From a virus: a stretch of DNA of 64,000 nucleotides. This document shows positions 45,709-53,733 of the stretch, in pieces; the first letter of the stretch is position 1, and every line of letters starts with the position of its first letter. Under the pieces are notes generated by a model. The model was not told the DNA's origin. It did not search any database and saw only the letters and a program-made list of their open reading frames with translations. The position numbers and the translations under genes were made by a program. Location: IMG/VR virus record IMGVR_UViG_3300021138_000019, positions 1 through 64,000 of that record; one strand, 5' to 3'.

Positions 45709-47285
45709 CACAATATTATTATGAAAAGAATCAAAAACTACTTGATTCAAGTGTGAATGTGACGTTTGACGAAATACTAAAAATGACTACTGACGAGTTT
45801 CGTCAATGGGTAATTGATTTGCGTAAAACTGTAGTAGACTTGTGGGACAATGAAAACTTACCTCCTAGAGTCGGTTACAACAAAAAAGAAATTATTGGTC
45901 AATTTGCCGATATGCCATCATTTCCGGTTCACAAATTCTTAGTTAAAGATGAGCTAACAGGTGAAAGAGATGTCATCAGAAACACAAGCAACATAGGTAA
46001 TGCAGTTAATCAATGGTTTCCTACCATGATGAAGACTCGTATTAATTATTCTAAAAATGATGATGGTAAATCAATATACGATTATTTTGCCAAACCTGAA
46101 TTGTTAGAAACTTTTGTGACGTATGCATCGAGACATTTCAAACGTGATTCATTCTATCATTACTCTCTTGTCGTAAAATCGAACAATACAGAATACGTTA
46201 ACAGTCTACCTGTTAGTGAATCTGGTAAAGAATGGATTCAACAATTTGAAAATACTTTTAGAAAACAAGGTAAATATGACTATTGGCTACAATCAAAAGA
46301 TATATCTGCCGAATATGATGGTTATAGTGAAGAACTCAAAAATACAAAGTACCTCACAGTAAGCAAGGTAGATATTGAAAGTCTTGGTGATATTATACCA
46401 GAACTTTGCAAGTCAAATTTAAATTTCGATAAATCTGAACATGCTGTAATTAGATTCTATGAACACGGTCAGAAACTCTTTCCAATAGGTCTAAAAGCAT
46501 TTAGAGTATCTTTCTGTCAGTATGCAGTTAACTTCCCGCCATTGACAGCCAAGTACTTGTATGAGCGTTTTACAGAGTCATTTAAAGACCAAGATTTAAT
46601 TAAAATCTATGACCCATCATCAGGATGGGGCGGCAGACTTCTTGGTGCAATGAGTGTGAAAGATGATAGAAAAGTTCTTTACATAGGCACAGATCCAAAT
46701 ACAGATCACACAACAACAATTGGTAGAACTAAGTATGATGAGATTGCAGACTTCTACCGTAAGAATGTTAGGAAAGGTGGATTGTTTGCTCATACAGTAC
46801 AACAAACTAAGACCGAAATATATCAGCTAGGCTCAGAAGTTATACAATTTAATGAAAACTTTCAAAAGCATAAAGGTACAATCGATTTAATCTTTACCTC
46901 ACCACCATATTTTGCTAAAGAGGCTTATTCAGAAGACCCTGAACAGTCATACAAAAAGTTTGGTCAATATGATGCGTGGCGAGAAGGATTTCTACGACCG
47001 ACATTAGAAACAGCAGTCGAGTGGTTAAAGAATGATAGATATCTTTTGTGGAATATTGCAGATGCAGTATTTGGTGGTGATATGTTACCGCTTGAAAAAG
47101 ATAGCCAAAATATTTTAGAATCGTTGGGTATGGTATATAAAGGCAAGTTAAAAATGTCTTTAGCACAGATGCCAGGTGGTAATCGTGTTGATTCTGAAAC
47201 AGGACTACCAAAAGCAAAAAATTTCTGTAAAGTAAATGGCTTATGGTTAAAATACGAACCGGTATTTGTTTTCTATAAACCGTAA
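45705..47285 (+). CDS. DNA modification methyltransferase
   Basis: A 526-residue protein whose C-terminal half is a Rossmann methyltransferase. The SAM-binding motif is DPSSGWGGRL near residue 303, and the catalytic TSPPY motif is near residue 398, the type found in N4-cytosine and some N6-adenine DNA methyltransferases. The N-terminal ~250 residues contain no motif I recognise and may read DNA or a partner. No restriction enzyme is next to it, so protection of phage DNA or epigenetic control is more likely than an R-M system. Confidence 0.8.
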   Translation: MTQYYYEKNQKLLDSSVNVTFDEILKMTTDEFRQWVIDLRKTVVDLWDNENLPPRVGYNKKEIIGQFADMPSFPVHKFLVKDELTGERDVIRNTSNIGNAVNQWFPTMMKTRINYSKNDDGKSIYDYFAKPELLETFVTYASRHFKRDSFYHYSLVVKSNNTEYVNSLPVSESGKEWIQQFENTFRKQGKYDYWLQSKDISAEYDGYSEELKNTKYLTVSKVDIESLGDIIPELCKSNLNFDKSEHAVIRFYEHGQKLFPIGLKAFRVSFCQYAVNFPPLTAKYLYERFTESFKDQDLIKIYDPSSGWGGRLLGAMSVKDDRKVLYIGTDPNTDHTTTIGRTKYDEIADFYRKNVRKGGLFAHTVQQTKTEIYQLGSEVIQFNENFQKHKGTIDLIFTSPPYFAKEAYSEDPEQSYKKFGQYDAWREGFLRPTLETAVEWLKNDRYLLWNIADAVFGGDMLPLEKDSQNILESLGMVYKGKLKMSLAQMPGGNRVDSETGLPKAKNFCKVNGLWLKYEPVFVFYKP

Positions 47286-47302
47286 GTATGCCGCAGAAAT
47301 TG

Positions 47303-47331
47303 TTGACTATTGTATTAAATAGTAGTATAAT
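47303..47331 (+). promoter_or_regulatory. Sigma-70 promoter for wHTH gene
   Basis: TTGACT (47303-47308), 17-nt spacer, TATAAT (47326-47331), 53 nt before the TTG start of the regulator gene. Confidence 0.8.
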
Positions 47332-47383
47332 AGTCTTACTCAAGTGATTGAGGTTTTTTATTAATTTATTTAAGGAGTTTATT

Positions 47384-47671
47384 TTGACTATATTATCTGC
47401 AAAACAAAAAATGTTAAAAGCATTGAAAGAAAATCAAACATTTACAGTTTCACAAGCGAGATCACGTTTTGGTGTTACAAATGTACCAGCTCGAATTGAA
47501 GAGTTGCGTAAAGAAGGTCATTGTATCTACACAGGTAGACGCCGCAATAGCGAAGGTAAACGGATTAATTATTACACAATGGGACCTGCAACAAAGTCTT
47601 TAGTTCAGTATGCATTGGCGGCTGGATATTCATTCGGACGCCGCAACAACGGTAATCCATTATCGGTTTAA
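47384..47671 (+). CDS. Winged helix-turn-helix DNA-binding protein
   Basis: A 95-residue basic protein (MTILSAKQKMLKALKENQ start). The segment TVSQARSRFGVTNVPARIEELRKEGHCIYT has the helix-turn-helix plus wing pattern of the HTH_39-type phage regulators, and GRRRNSEGKRINYYTM forms the probable wing. The start is a TTG at 47384, 6 nt after AAGGAG; the frame extends upstream but lacks another good start. It has its own sigma-70 promoter and terminator, so it is a monocistronic early regulator candidate. Confidence 0.7.
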   Translation: MTILSAKQKMLKALKENQTFTVSQARSRFGVTNVPARIEELRKEGHCIYTGRRRNSEGKRINYYTMGPATKSLVQYALAAGYSFGRRNNGNPLSV

Positions 47672-47678
47672 GTTCATG

Positions 47679-47702
47679 GGGTACCTTCGGGTACCCTTTT
47701 TT
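47679..47702 (+). terminator. Intrinsic terminator with TTCG tetraloop
   Basis: GGGTACC / GGTACCC 7-bp stem closed by a TTCG tetraloop (47679-47696), then six Ts. It ends the wHTH transcription unit. Confidence 0.9.
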
Positions 47703-47718
47703 ATTATTTGGAGAGTAA

Positions 47719-48516
47719 ATGGAAATTTCAATTAAAAAAGAAGAGCTACAAAAGAAAAGTCTATTTGTAGCCACCCCAATGTATGGTGGTCAAAATCATG
47801 GTTTGTATGCTAAAGCCTGTTTAGATTTACAAGCAATTTGTATGCAGTACGGAATTAGAATTAAGTTTTCATTCCTCTTCAATGAATCTTTGATTACTCG
47901 TGCAAGAAATTATCTTGTTGACGAATTCTTAAATCGTTCAGATTGCACTCATCTATTATTCTTAGATGCCGATATTCACTTTAATCCTCAAGATGTTATC
48001 GCAATGTTAGCATTGGATAAAGAAGTTATTGGTGCACCATATCCTAAGAAAGCTATAAAATGGCGTTCTGTTAAAAAGGCGATGGAAAGAAATCCCGATA
48101 TTGAACCGCACTTGCTTGAAACTGTAACCGGTGACTATGTGTTTAATCCTGTTAAAGGTACCGCACAATTTAACGTGACAGAACCTTTAGAAGTTATGGA
48201 AATTGGTACAGGCTTTATGATGGTTCAACGTGAAGTATTTCCTAAATGGGAACTTGCTTATCCAGAATATCGCTACAAACCAGATCACGTTGGGCAGGCG
48301 CACTTTGATGGCACACGATACATACATGCATATTTTGATACGGTTATTGATAAAGTATCTGAGCGTTACTTATCAGAAGATTATATGTTCTGTCAATGGT
48401 GGAGAAACATTGGAGGTAAAATCTTCTTGTGTCCATGGATGAAAACAGACCATATAGGTACCTATCACTTTAAAGGTGATATGCCGGCAGTTGCCAACTT
48501 TGTTGGAGAACTCTGA
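47719..48516 (+). CDS. Glycosyltransferase, GT-A type
   Basis: A 265-residue protein. The N-terminal FVATPMYGGQNHGLYAKACLDLQ and the LLFLDADIHFNP segment (DxD-like metal-binding motif, about residues 80-85) indicate a GT-A nucleotide-sugar transferase; the EIGTGFMMVQREVF segment is also typical. It could modify virion proteins or phage DNA; T4 uses glucosyltransferases on hydroxymethylcytosine, but nothing here shows base modification. The stop overlaps the next start. Confidence 0.7.
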   Translation: MEISIKKEELQKKSLFVATPMYGGQNHGLYAKACLDLQAICMQYGIRIKFSFLFNESLITRARNYLVDEFLNRSDCTHLLFLDADIHFNPQDVIAMLALDKEVIGAPYPKKAIKWRSVKKAMERNPDIEPHLLETVTGDYVFNPVKGTAQFNVTEPLEVMEIGTGFMMVQREVFPKWELAYPEYRYKPDHVGQAHFDGTRYIHAYFDTVIDKVSERYLSEDYMFCQWWRNIGGKIFLCPWMKTDHIGTYHFKGDMPAVANFVGEL

Positions 48517-48911
48517 TGACTAAGGCCGACATAGTAAAAGCATCACAAAATGCAACAACTGGCGGCCGTAAGTTTGATGGTGACAAACTAGAATATGGTT
48601 TGTTACCACCTCTTGCTTTAAAGGAAGTCACAAAAGTCTTAACATTTGGTGCTCAGAAATACGAAAGAGATAACTGGAAACATGTCCCAGATTCTAAACG
48701 TAGATATTTTGATGCCGCACAACGGCATCTGTGGGCATGGAAAGAGGGGGAACAAAACGATCCCGAAACAAGTATGAATCATCTTGCACACGCATTGTGT
48801 TGCCTGATGTTTTTATATGAGCATGATGTTGTTTATTCTGTTGAAGAAAAGAGAATAGATTACCTTGCAAATAAAGCTAAAAAAGCATATAATGATAATG
48901 TACATATATAA
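48516..48911 (+). CDS. dATP/dGTP diphosphohydrolase-like protein
   Basis: A 131-residue helical protein. GGRKFDGDKLEYGLLPPLALKEVTKVLTFGAQKYERDNWK and the RRYFDAAQRHLWAWKEGEQNDPETSMNHLAHALCCL helix pair match the dATP/dGTP diphosphohydrolase N-terminal family (DUF5664), with the conserved Glu, His and Asp residues of an all-alpha NTP pyrophosphohydrolase. It probably adjusts nucleotide pools. One-base overlaps with both neighbours (TGATG and TAATG). Confidence 0.75.
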   Translation: MTKADIVKASQNATTGGRKFDGDKLEYGLLPPLALKEVTKVLTFGAQKYERDNWKHVPDSKRRYFDAAQRHLWAWKEGEQNDPETSMNHLAHALCCLMFLYEHDVVYSVEEKRIDYLANKAKKAYNDNVHI

Positions 48912-48922
48912 TGGAGAAAAGA

Positions 48923-49582
48923 ATGAAATTATCGAATGAAACAATCGATACCTTAAAGCATTTTGCTGGTATCAATCAGAACATAGAGTTCAAAAAAGGT
49001 AAAGTTCTAAAAACAGTTTCACCTTTGAAGAACATTTTAGTTAAAACAACAGTCAAAGATGATTTTCCTGAAGATTTTTGTATCTATGATTTGAATCAAT
49101 TTCTTACAGTACATACACTTTATAAAGATACTGAAATCGATTTCAAAGGTAATGATATTGTTTTTAAAAGTCCTGGTGCAAAAAGCAAGATTAATTATCG
49201 CAAAGCCGCAAAGAACAATATCGTTTGTGCACCTGATGGCGACCTAGAAATTGATGAGCCTCTTGCAGAATTTGTTCTGACTGAAGATGTTATTAATTCT
49301 TTGTTAAAGAGTGCCCATGTGTTGCAACATCCTGATGCGACTATTGAATCTGACGGTACAAAATTATATGCAACATCTTTTGAATCTAAGAATGATGCAT
49401 CACATATCAACAAGATTGAAATCGGTGACTATGATGGTGAATCTTTCAAAGCAGAATTCAAAGTTGAAAATCTTAAATTAATTCCTGGTACATATAACGT
49501 AATTTTTAGCGAAAACTTTGCCCAATTTACAAATCAGAAAGTTGATTTGATTTATTGGATTACACTTGAATCTTGGGAATAA
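48923..49582 (+). CDS. 45: Sliding clamp gp45
   Basis: A 219-residue homologue of T4 gp45 (228 aa), the trimeric clamp that tethers polymerase and also activates late transcription through gp55 and gp33. MKLSNETIDTLKHFAGIN, FCIYDLNQFL and KIEIGDYDGESF align with T4. The ATG at 48923 (after GGAG) is preferred; an ATG at 48911 overlapping the previous stop adds four residues. Confidence 0.88.
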   Translation: MKLSNETIDTLKHFAGINQNIEFKKGKVLKTVSPLKNILVKTTVKDDFPEDFCIYDLNQFLTVHTLYKDTEIDFKGNDIVFKSPGAKSKINYRKAAKNNIVCAPDGDLEIDEPLAEFVLTEDVINSLLKSAHVLQHPDATIESDGTKLYATSFESKNDASHINKIEIGDYDGESFKAEFKVENLKLIPGTYNVIFSENFAQFTNQKVDLIYWITLESWE

Positions 49583-49584
49583 TT

Positions 49585-49863
49585 ATGACTTTAAAAGTAA
49601 ATACCTTATACGGCACATTTGATGAAGAACAACTTAAAGAACTAAAGGGTAGTGTTGAAGAGATTGTTGTTTGTCTAACTAGAATTCAAGCACAGAATGA
49701 ATCTATCAGAGATATTGTTGACTTGACATTCGACCACTTAAAGATACCTAAGAAAATCATTAAGAAAATGGCAAAAGCAAAATTCAAACAAAACTTTCAA
49801 GCAGAAGTTGCAGAGAATACTGAGTTTGAAAATCTTTATGGTACATTGCAAGATATCAAATAA
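49585..49863 (+). CDS. DsbA-like small protein (late transcription double-strand binder)
   Basis: A 92-residue helical protein. KIPKKIIKKMAKAKFKQNF followed by EVAENTEFENLYGTL resembles the C-terminal part of T4 DsbA (89 aa), a double-stranded DNA-binding protein acting at late promoters, where the pattern ends ETEEVVELYDTVF. The ATG at 49585 follows 2 nt after gp45; an in-frame TTG at 49573 overlaps gp45. The match is by eye only. Confidence 0.5.
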   Translation: MTLKVNTLYGTFDEEQLKELKGSVEEIVVCLTRIQAQNESIRDIVDLTFDHLKIPKKIIKKMAKAKFKQNFQAEVAENTEFENLYGTLQDIK

Positions 49864-49887
49864 TTCATACAATCTTGCATATAGCAC

Positions 49888-49916
49888 TTGATGCTAAATT
49901 TTTTATATTATATTAT
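49888..49916 (+). promoter_or_regulatory. Possible sigma-70 promoter before gp44
   Basis: TTGATG (49888-49893), 17-nt spacer, TATTAT (49911-49916), in the 64-nt gap before the gp44 ATG. Both hexamers deviate from consensus. Confidence 0.4.
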
Positions 49917-49927
49917 GGAGTATTTGA

Positions 49928-50863
49928 ATGAAAGACCACATGTTATGGGTAGAGAAGTATCGCCCACATAAAATTGAAGATTGTATCCTACATCCTTCAA
50001 TCAAAGAAACGTTTCAACAATACGTAAAAGATGGTAAGATACCTAACTTGCTACTTGCTGGCGGTCCTGGTATTGGTAAAACAACTGTTGCAAAAGCCTT
50101 GTGTGATGAAGTTGGTTGCGATTATCTAGTAATCAATGGGTCAGATGAATCCGGTATAGATACGTTTAGAATCAAAATTAAACAGTATGCATCATCGATG
50201 AGTTTTGGGGGTGGACGTAAGGTTATCATTATAGATGAGGCTGACTATCTAAACCCAAATTCAACCCAACCAGCGTTGCGTGGTGCAATGGAAGAGTTCT
50301 CTAAGAATTGTTCGTTCATCTTTACTTGTAACTACAAGAACCGTATCATTGCACCGTTACATTCTAGGTGTGCAGTAGTCGATTTTAAGACTAACGGCTC
50401 TAAGAAAGAACTAGCAACACAATTCTTTAAACGTGTTGAGTATATTCTCAATGAAGAAAACATCACATTTAAGAAACCTGTTGTTGCCGCACTAGTAGCA
50501 AAATACTTTCCAGATAATCGTAGAATTCTTAATGAATTGCAAAGATATTCTGCTGGCGGTACAATTGATGAAGGTATTTTATCGTCTGTAGGAGAACTTC
50601 AATTAGGTGAATTAGTCAAATCATTTAAAGAAAAGGACTTTTCTGGCGTTCGTAAATGGGTTATTAACAATCTTGATAACGACCCAACTCGTATCTTTAG
50701 AACAATCTATGACACCTTGTATGACGAATTAAAACCTAATTCTGTACCGGAACTCGTTTTAATTCTTGCAAAATATCAATATCAAGCGGCATTCGTTGCA
50801 GACCATGAGATTAATCTTATGGCTTGTTTTACTGAAATTATGATTAACATGGAATTTAAATAA
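49928..50863 (+). CDS. 44: Clamp loader large subunit gp44
   Basis: A 311-residue AAA+ homologue of T4 gp44 (319 aa) that, with gp62, loads gp45. Walker A GGPGIGKTT (45-53), Walker B IIDEAD (101-106) and the SRC arginine-finger motif (146-148). ATTATGGAG supplies the ribosome-binding site. In related phages gp62 follows directly; here a 380-codon gene intervenes. Confidence 0.93.
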   Translation: MKDHMLWVEKYRPHKIEDCILHPSIKETFQQYVKDGKIPNLLLAGGPGIGKTTVAKALCDEVGCDYLVINGSDESGIDTFRIKIKQYASSMSFGGGRKVIIIDEADYLNPNSTQPALRGAMEEFSKNCSFIFTCNYKNRIIAPLHSRCAVVDFKTNGSKKELATQFFKRVEYILNEENITFKKPVVAALVAKYFPDNRRILNELQRYSAGGTIDEGILSSVGELQLGELVKSFKEKDFSGVRKWVINNLDNDPTRIFRTIYDTLYDELKPNSVPELVLILAKYQYQAAFVADHEINLMACFTEIMINMEFK

Positions 50864-50875
50864 AAGGAATATAAC

Positions 50876-52018
50876 ATGGTGCAATTAACATCCAAATTTA
50901 AAAAAGAACTAGCAATTTCTGAAGAGCCAATAAAAGAATTGAAAATTATTGGTAAATATACTTATCAAAAAACAATAGATACTGAATTTTGGTTATCTAT
51001 GGAAGTAACTCCAGTTCAAAGAAATACTGAAGAAAGACTTAAGAAACCAGAAATACTTGAAAATTTAAGTACTCTTCATCCATGCCATTTGCATGTTGCG
51101 GTGGGCATTTTAACAAAAAATTCAGAATATCTAGGAACAAAATATAACAAAGGTCAAGTTTTTCTAATAGATGGGTGCACAAGGCAATTAGCACAACACC
51201 GTGGACTCGTTGATGCACGACCTGAACATATGTATGCTTCAGTTTATGAAGTTGACACCATAGAAAAAATGGAAGACATTTATCGTAAATATGATAATAA
51301 AATAGCAGTTGAAACCACTCAAGACACAGCAAGCGGTATTTTAAGAGCAATTGGTTACGAAGCAAAGAGTAGTAAAATTAAAAATGGTAAATTTATATCT
51401 GCTCTTAAAGTCGTTAATGATATTTACTTTGAAATAAAAAAACCATTAAACAAGGATCATACATTAAGAGATGCAATTGTTGAATTTATCAATGAATTTG
51501 CGATTGTTGACAATATTATATCCATTAAGAAGAAGGTTTGGGAAGGTGACCATGGTCTTCTAGCCGCCGCTCTAATGGCATATAGAACATATGCAAATAC
51601 CGACAAGAGAGACAAAGTAGATCAGTTTTTTACAGATATCACTCTTGGGAATTCCGGTGTTTGTGTAAAAGGCGTAACAGACGGTATTACTTTTGCTATC
51701 AAAGAACTTGAAACAAACAAAGAAATTCCAAAAACTTCCGGTGAATGGAACAAAGGCGAAACAATAAAAAAGAGAATTTCTCATATATTGTATTGCTTAG
51801 AACAACATTTAAAAGATAAGAAGTTTAAACAACTTGGTGGTGGTTGGGAAAAAGTTGCAAAAGAATGGTTCTCAAAGCAAGACGCTATAGTACGAAATGT
51901 TCATTTGAACACTAATATGGCAGCATTGTTTAACCTACAAACTGAAGATGCTGAGTCTAAAAGAGCAAAAAATTTAGTTCAATTTATAAAGGACAAATCA
52001 AAAAAGAATTCAGTCTGA
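50876..52018 (+). CDS. ParB-like domain protein inserted between gp44 and gp62
   Basis: A 380-residue protein. The N-terminal ~130 residues show a ParB/sulfiredoxin-like order: VTPVQRNTEERL near 43-54, LHVAVGILTK, and FLIDGCTRQLAQHRG near 96-110, comparable to ParB boxes. The remaining ~250 residues are helical and basic, without a family I recognise. It separates the normally adjacent clamp-loader genes and has AAGGA before its ATG, suggesting later acquisition. DNA binding or nuclease activity is possible but unshown. Confidence 0.5.
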   Translation: MVQLTSKFKKELAISEEPIKELKIIGKYTYQKTIDTEFWLSMEVTPVQRNTEERLKKPEILENLSTLHPCHLHVAVGILTKNSEYLGTKYNKGQVFLIDGCTRQLAQHRGLVDARPEHMYASVYEVDTIEKMEDIYRKYDNKIAVETTQDTASGILRAIGYEAKSSKIKNGKFISALKVVNDIYFEIKKPLNKDHTLRDAIVEFINEFAIVDNIISIKKKVWEGDHGLLAAALMAYRTYANTDKRDKVDQFFTDITLGNSGVCVKGVTDGITFAIKELETNKEIPKTSGEWNKGETIKKRISHILYCLEQHLKDKKFKQLGGGWEKVAKEWFSKQDAIVRNVHLNTNMAALFNLQTEDAESKRAKNLVQFIKDKSKKNSV

Positions 52019-52063
52019 AGATTACATTTGTTGAAAATAAAAAATATATTATGAGGTTTTGAA

Positions 52064-52453
52064 ATGCCGGACATGTTTAAGGAGATTATACCCTCCATAC
52101 TCCAAACTAAGAAATGTGTAATAAATGACGAAGTAGACCGTAAGGATTATAAGTCATTTATCATCAACCGTTCCTTGTCTTATCACAGCGATTGTGTATT
52201 GTTTGTCAATGAAATCAACAAGTTCCCTGAACTTGATGTGGATATGCAATACCAGTATCTTCTAAATACCATCAGACCCATGAAACGGAAATTTCAACCG
52301 TGGCAAAAGTCTGATAAAGAAAAGAATATTGATGTAGTGAAAGAGTTCTTTGGCTACTCAAATGCTAAGGCCAAAGAGGCTTTACGTATTCTTACCGATG
52401 AGCAAATCGCTGAAATAAAAATAAGAATAGATAAAGGCGGAATGAAAAAATGA
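52064..52453 (+). CDS. 62: Clamp loader small subunit gp62
   Basis: A 129-residue homologue of gp62 (T4: 187 aa; cyanophage versions are of this shorter size). KKCVINDEVDRKDYKSFIINRSLSYHSDCVLFVNEIN and QYQYLLNTIRPMKRKFQPW are typical. TATGAGG is upstream. The last 4 bases overlap regA (ATGA), as expected for this operon. Confidence 0.85.
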   Translation: MPDMFKEIIPSILQTKKCVINDEVDRKDYKSFIINRSLSYHSDCVLFVNEINKFPELDVDMQYQYLLNTIRPMKRKFQPWQKSDKEKNIDVVKEFFGYSNAKAKEALRILTDEQIAEIKIRIDKGGMKK

Positions 52454-52857
52454 TTAATATTACCGATTTAGTTGAGGTGACTTTGAATGAAAAAGATGAT
52501 TTTCTCAAGGTCAGAGAGACTCTAACTCGTATCGGTGTAGCATCCAAAAAAGACAGAACATTATACCAATCTTGTCATATATTGCACAAGAAAGGTCTTT
52601 ACTACTTAGTGCACTTCAAGGAATTGTTCGCACTTGATGGAAAGCCTACCGATATCACAGAAAACGATTTATCTCGTAGGAACGCCATTGCAAACCTATT
52701 AGAGGATTGGGGTCTGATTAAGATTGTCAAAAAAGAACAAACGGCAACGCCAGAACCAATCTTTTTGTCGCAAGTCAAAATACTATCTCACAAAGAAAAG
52801 AATGATTGGCAATTAGTACCGAAATATAATATCGGTAAAAAACCTCAAAAGGATTGA
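52450..52857 (+). CDS. regA: Translational repressor RegA
   Basis: A 135-residue homologue of T4 RegA (122 aa), which binds initiation regions of early mRNAs, including gp44 and gp45, and represses translation. LKVRETLTRIGVASKKDRTLYQSCHILHKKGLYYLVHFKELF is nearly identical to T4, as are LLEDWGLIKIV and LVPKYNIG. The last bases contribute to the -35 region of the hsp20 promoter. Confidence 0.95.
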   Translation: MINITDLVEVTLNEKDDFLKVRETLTRIGVASKKDRTLYQSCHILHKKGLYYLVHFKELFALDGKPTDITENDLSRRNAIANLLEDWGLIKIVKKEQTATPEPIFLSQVKILSHKEKNDWQLVPKYNIGKKPQKD

Positions 52858-52882
52858 TTTCTGATATAAATACTGATATAAT
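52854..52882 (+). promoter_or_regulatory. Sigma-70 promoter for hsp20
   Basis: TTGATT (52854-52859), 17-nt spacer, TATAAT (52877-52882), 62 nt before the hsp20 ATG. It overlaps the late octamer at 52865. Confidence 0.65.
52865..52872 (+). promoter_or_regulatory. Consensus T4 late promoter (TATAAATA) before hsp20
   Basis: A perfect TATAAATA located inside the spacer of the sigma-70 promoter for the same gene. Confidence 0.6.
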
Positions 52883-52887
52883 TATTG

Positions 52888-52910
52888 TGTCGTGCCAATT
52901 TTGGGCGACA
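52888..52910 (+). promoter_or_regulatory. Hairpin in hsp20 leader
   Basis: TGTCG / CGACA outer stem, one bulged G, then CCA/TGG inner pairs around an ATTT-type loop, in the 5' leader between promoter and TAGGAG. It is not followed by a T-run, so it is probably not a terminator. Confidence 0.4.
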
Positions 52911-52943
52911 ATTTTAACAACTCGCTTTTTTAGGAGCAAAAAA

Positions 52944-53387
52944 ATGACAAGTATATTAAACACATTGGAAAACTTTCACAAATCTTTCGATCCATTTGCA
53001 ATTGGATTTAATGACATATTTGACCAAATCAAAGTCGCATCAAAATCAATTCCAGGATATCCTCCATACAATATCAAACAAGTTAAAGAAAACAAGTATG
53101 TCATTGAAATGGCAGTCGCTGGTTTTGCTAAAACTGATATAGACGTTTCTCTTGAAGGAAATAAATTAGTAATTAAAGCAAATGCTAAAGAAGATCCGGA
53201 AATGGAAAACTCATACTTGTATAAAGGAATTGCGGCAAGAAACTTTGAACGTCAGTTCACATTAGCAGACAAAGTGGAAATTAAAGATGCGGAATTAGTA
53301 AATGGTATGCTTAAAATATGGCTAGAGAATATGGTTAAAGCACAAGATCTAGTTACGAAAATTTCAGTCAAAACTAAAAATGAATAA
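52944..53387 (+). CDS. hsp20: Small heat shock protein Hsp20
   Basis: A 147-residue alpha-crystallin family protein: PYNIKQVKENKYVIEMAVAGFAKTDIDVSLEGNKLVIKANAKED forms the first strands, and YLYKGIAARNFERQFTLADKVEIKDAELVNGMLKIWLEN the core. It likely holds unfolded proteins during infection; Hsp20 is common in marine T4-like phages. The ATG at 52944 follows TAGGAG; an upstream in-frame TTG at 52854 would add 30 residues through the promoter region and is rejected. Confidence 0.92.
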   Translation: MTSILNTLENFHKSFDPFAIGFNDIFDQIKVASKSIPGYPPYNIKQVKENKYVIEMAVAGFAKTDIDVSLEGNKLVIKANAKEDPEMENSYLYKGIAARNFERQFTLADKVEIKDAELVNGMLKIWLENMVKAQDLVTKISVKTKNE

Positions 53388-53457
53388 TTGGTGGCCAGTA
53401 TCTGATGAAGAGTGGGAACAGCAAAACTATCCCGAACGATTCCGAAATAAAAAATAA
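53380..53457 (+). CDS. Possible 25-residue Trp-rich peptide
   Basis: MNNWWPVSDEEWEQQNYPER plus FRNKK, overlapping the end of hsp20 by 8 bases. It has three Trp and an acidic centre. No separate ribosome-binding site; translation would depend on coupling to hsp20. Short peptides like this exist in T4-like genomes but homology is unverified. Confidence 0.3.
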   Translation: MNNWWPVSDEEWEQQNYPERFRNKK

Positions 53458-53470
53458 TTTTGGTAAATAA

Positions 53471-53496
53471 CATGGGGGGTCTTAAGACCCCCTATG
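53471..53496. terminator. Long palindromic hairpin, possible terminator or processing site
   Basis: A perfect 18-bp palindrome GGGGGTCTTAAGACCCCC (53475-53492) extended by CATG/TATG to a 13-bp stem. No T-run follows on either strand, so an RNase III or mRNA-end hairpin is equally possible. Confidence 0.5.
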
Positions 53497-53518
53497 TTGT
53501 TGTAGAATAGTAAATATT

Positions 53519-53722
53519 ATGAAAACTCAAAACCCTAAACTAATTGAATTGCGTTCAAAAACTAATATTTTCCAAATTTATTGGACTTATTCTTCTTGGG
53601 ACGAAAAGGAAATTGATGGAGAAATGTTCACTCCTGTGACTAAATTTATGCCACATCCAGATAAAATTACAGAACTACACTATGTAAAAACAAGTAGTTT
53701 GGAAAGAGTTGTAGAATTTTAA
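53519..53722 (+). CDS. Hypothetical protein
   Basis: A 67-residue acidic/aromatic protein (LIELRSKTNIFQIYWTYSSWDEKEIDGE). No domain, signal or membrane segment recognised, and no clear ribosome-binding site. It lies between the hairpin and the metallopeptidase gene and is probably co-transcribed with the latter. Confidence 0.5.
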   Translation: MKTQNPKLIELRSKTNIFQIYWTYSSWDEKEIDGEMFTPVTKFMPHPDKITELHYVKTSSLERVVEF

Positions 53723-53733
53723 AGGAAGAAATA

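Noticed and set aside
45705-47285. Restriction-modification system
   Set aside because: Only a methyltransferase is present; neighbouring genes show no restriction endonuclease motif.
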